Assembly: GCF_010892395.1 (NCBI RefSeq)
Contig: NZ_JAACKB010000427.1
Location: 1-7,201 of the forward strand
From: Sulfurovum sp. bin170
GTDB lineage: Bacteria > Campylobacterota > Campylobacteria > Campylobacterales > Sulfurovaceae
Reading direction: 5' to 3'
Length of the DNA stretch: 7,201 bases
In this document: one piece after another, positions 5,820 to 7,201 of the stretch
Numbering within the stretch: position 1 is the first letter of the stretch
Layout: each line of letters opens with the position of its first letter
Position numbers and translations under genes: made by a program
The notes under the pieces: model-generated
Seen by the model: the letters and a program-made list of their open reading frames with translations, nothing else
Told to the model about the DNA's origin: nothing
Database searches by the model: none

Positions 5820-7201
5820 ATGAAAAAAATATTTTTTCTAATTCTCTTTGCTATGGCGTTGAATGCTCAAACATACATGGAGCAGTGGAAAGAGATTGAA
5901 AACTTGGAGAGAAGTCGCCTACCAAAAAGTGCATTGGAGAAGGTAGAGCTAATCTATAAAAAGGCAAAAGAGGAGAATAATGAGAACCAACTTATTAAAG
6001 CTCTTCTTCATAAAAGTAGATATATCTCAACTCTAAAAGAGGATGGGCTTATTGCCTCTATTGAAAATATGGAAAAAGAGATAGAGAGGGCAGAAAAGCC
6101 AACTACTAAATTAATCCTGACTTCTATATTGGCTGGAATGTATGCTACTTATCTTGATAGACATCGTTATCAAACAAGAGCTTATATAGCTAGTGACAAG
6201 GGGATTAGGAGTTGGAGTAACAAGAGGCTCTCCAATAAGATTTCACAACTATATATGGACTCTTTGGGAGATGAGGCAAAATCTGTCAAGATTGAGGAGT
6301 ATAGAACCATACTTACGGATGAAGAGAACAGCGAGGGGTTAAGACCAACTCTATATGACTTTTTGGCGTTTAGGGCATTGAGGCATTTTAATAATAGTCG
6401 AAGCTATCTTACTAAACCTATTTATGATTTTTATATCAAAGATAAAGAGGCGTTTGGTAGTGTGCAGACTTTTATCGACCATAAATTTCAGACTCCAAAC
6501 AAAAACTCTTTTAAGTACCAAACACTTCTAATCTATCAAGAGCTTCTCCGATGTCATAAAAGCAGAAGGGAGCAGAAGGCTCTACGACATATAAACTTTG
6601 AGAGGGTAGCGTTTGTCTATCGTAACTTTATAGGTGACAAAAAAGAGCAATATTATGTAGGGGCATTAAACTCTCTGGAATCACAGCAGATACATAGTGA
6701 AGCACTCTACTATCTTGCAAAGTACTATTATAAAAAAGGTGCCTATAGCAAAGCGATAAATTATGCCAACAGAGGAGTAGAGAGTAAGGACAGATATCTA
6801 TCACAGAGGTGTGACTCTATTAAAAAAGATATTGAGTGGAAATCTATAAATCTCAATATGGAAAAAGTAAATCTGCCAAATGAGAATCTTTTGGCAAAAC
6901 TCTCATATCGTAATATAGATAAAGTTTTTATAAAAGTTATTAAAGTTGATGATAAAGAGCATAAAAAATTAAATGCTATAGATTATAATAAAAGAGATGA
7001 TTATATCAGAGGGATGGAGAGTGTTAATGACTTTAACCTCTCACTACCCACAGCAGATGATTATAAACAGCACCATACAGAAATCTCTCTTGGGAGTTAT
7101 GGGTATGGTCACTATATCTTTTTGGTCTCAAAAGATGGAGAGTTTAGCAAGTTTTCCAAGAGCTTTTCTGCTATCTCAAAGATAGAATCCATGTCGCAAC
7201 A
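5820..7201 (+). CDS. Bacterial alpha-2-macroglobulin family protein, N-terminal part (3' end outside window)
   Basis: First 460 codons of a large exported protein predicted to act as an envelope protease trap or inhibitor. A signal peptide occupies residues 1-16: KK, a hydrophobic core IFFLILFAMA, then LNA before Q17. There is no lipobox cysteine, so a periplasmic or secreted form rather than a lipoprotein is likely. The stretch from about 20 to 335 is helical, opening with WKEIENLERSRLPKSALEKV and containing a TPR-like segment at about 290-325 (ALYYLAKYYYKKGAYSKAI). From about residue 345 a beta-rich macroglobulin (MG) domain begins: NLLAKLSYRNIDKVFIKV, then LSLPTADDYKQHHTEISLG. This architecture matches the long form common in Bacteroidetes, usually well over 1,500 aa. 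The thioester motif, if any, and the bait region lie beyond the window. The ATG at 5820 is the only start giving a clean signal peptide. No pbpC-like partner is seen upstream. Confidence 0.85.
   Translation, partial: MKKIFFLILFAMALNAQTYMEQWKEIENLERSRLPKSALEKVELIYKKAKEENNENQLIKALLHKSRYISTLKEDGLIASIENMEKEIERAEKPTTKLILTSILAGMYATYLDRHRYQTRAYIASDKGIRSWSNKRLSNKISQLYMDSLGDEAKSVKIEEYRTILTDEENSEGLRPTLYDFLAFRALRHFNNSRSYLTKPIYDFYIKDKEAFGSVQTFIDHKFQTPNKNSFKYQTLLIYQELLRCHKSRREQKALRHINFERVAFVYRNFIGDKKEQYYVGALNSLESQQIHSEALYYLAKYYYKKGAYSKAINYANRGVESKDRYLSQRCDSIKKDIEWKSINLNMEKVNLPNENLLAKLSYRNIDKVFIKVIKVDDKEHKKLNAIDYNKRDDYIRGMESVNDFNLSLPTADDYKQHHTEISLGSYGYGHYIFLVSKDGEFSKFSKSFSAISKIESMSQ

Noticed and set aside
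6997..7185. Open frame on the plus strand within the macroglobulin gene; likewise 3561-3743 (plus) and 5139-5339 (minus)
   Set aside because: Each overlaps a confidently identified gene in another frame or strand and shows no family features.
1..7201. CRISPR array, rRNA or tRNA genes
   Set aside because: No regularly spaced direct repeats and no recognisable structural RNA gene sequences were seen on either strand.

Overview
The window is AT-rich, with compact gene spacing, heavy AGA/AGG arginine use and T-rich -10 promoters. Together with the gene families present, this suggests a free-living Campylobacterota (epsilonproteobacterium) of the Sulfurovum/Sulfurimonas type. That placement is an inference from style and gene content; the window holds no rRNA or other marker gene.

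Layout: three genes run leftward and two run rightward from a divergent region at about 4955-5160. Leftward, in transcription order, are an AGCS-family sodium:alanine/glycine symporter (4954-3506), an AAA-ATPase-like protein with a C-terminal PD-(D/E)XK nuclease domain (3469-1946), and an N6-adenine DNA methylase carrying an N-terminal HsdR-N-like nuclease domain (from 1880, running off the left edge). Rightward are a DJ-1/ThiJ/PfpI-family protein (5161-5727) and the first 460 codons of a large exported bacterial alpha-2-macroglobulin (from 5820, running off the right edge). No gene-free gap exceeds about 210 bp.

The left third is the edge of a probable restriction-modification or defence neighbourhood: two adjacent proteins each carry a PD-(D/E)XK-type domain, and one of them also carries the methylase. 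The transporter, DJ-1 and macroglobulin genes look like ordinary housekeeping, stress and envelope genes with no evident joint pathway.

The most notable non-coding object is a 92-bp element at 5043-5134, between the promoter and the start codon of the DJ-1 gene. It has perfect 10-bp terminal inverted repeats, extendable to 16 bp with two G-T wobbles, and is flanked on both sides by the pentamer TTCAT, as expected of a target-site duplication. Inside are two small hairpins in opposite orientation that share one template (3 bp, 3 bp, a four-base loop, and a single bulged base in the same place), and the two loops are complementary. It looks like a MITE-like or REP/BIME-like insertion that lengthened the leader of the DJ-1 gene. 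A further copy of the 10-bp end sequence lies just past that gene's stop codon.
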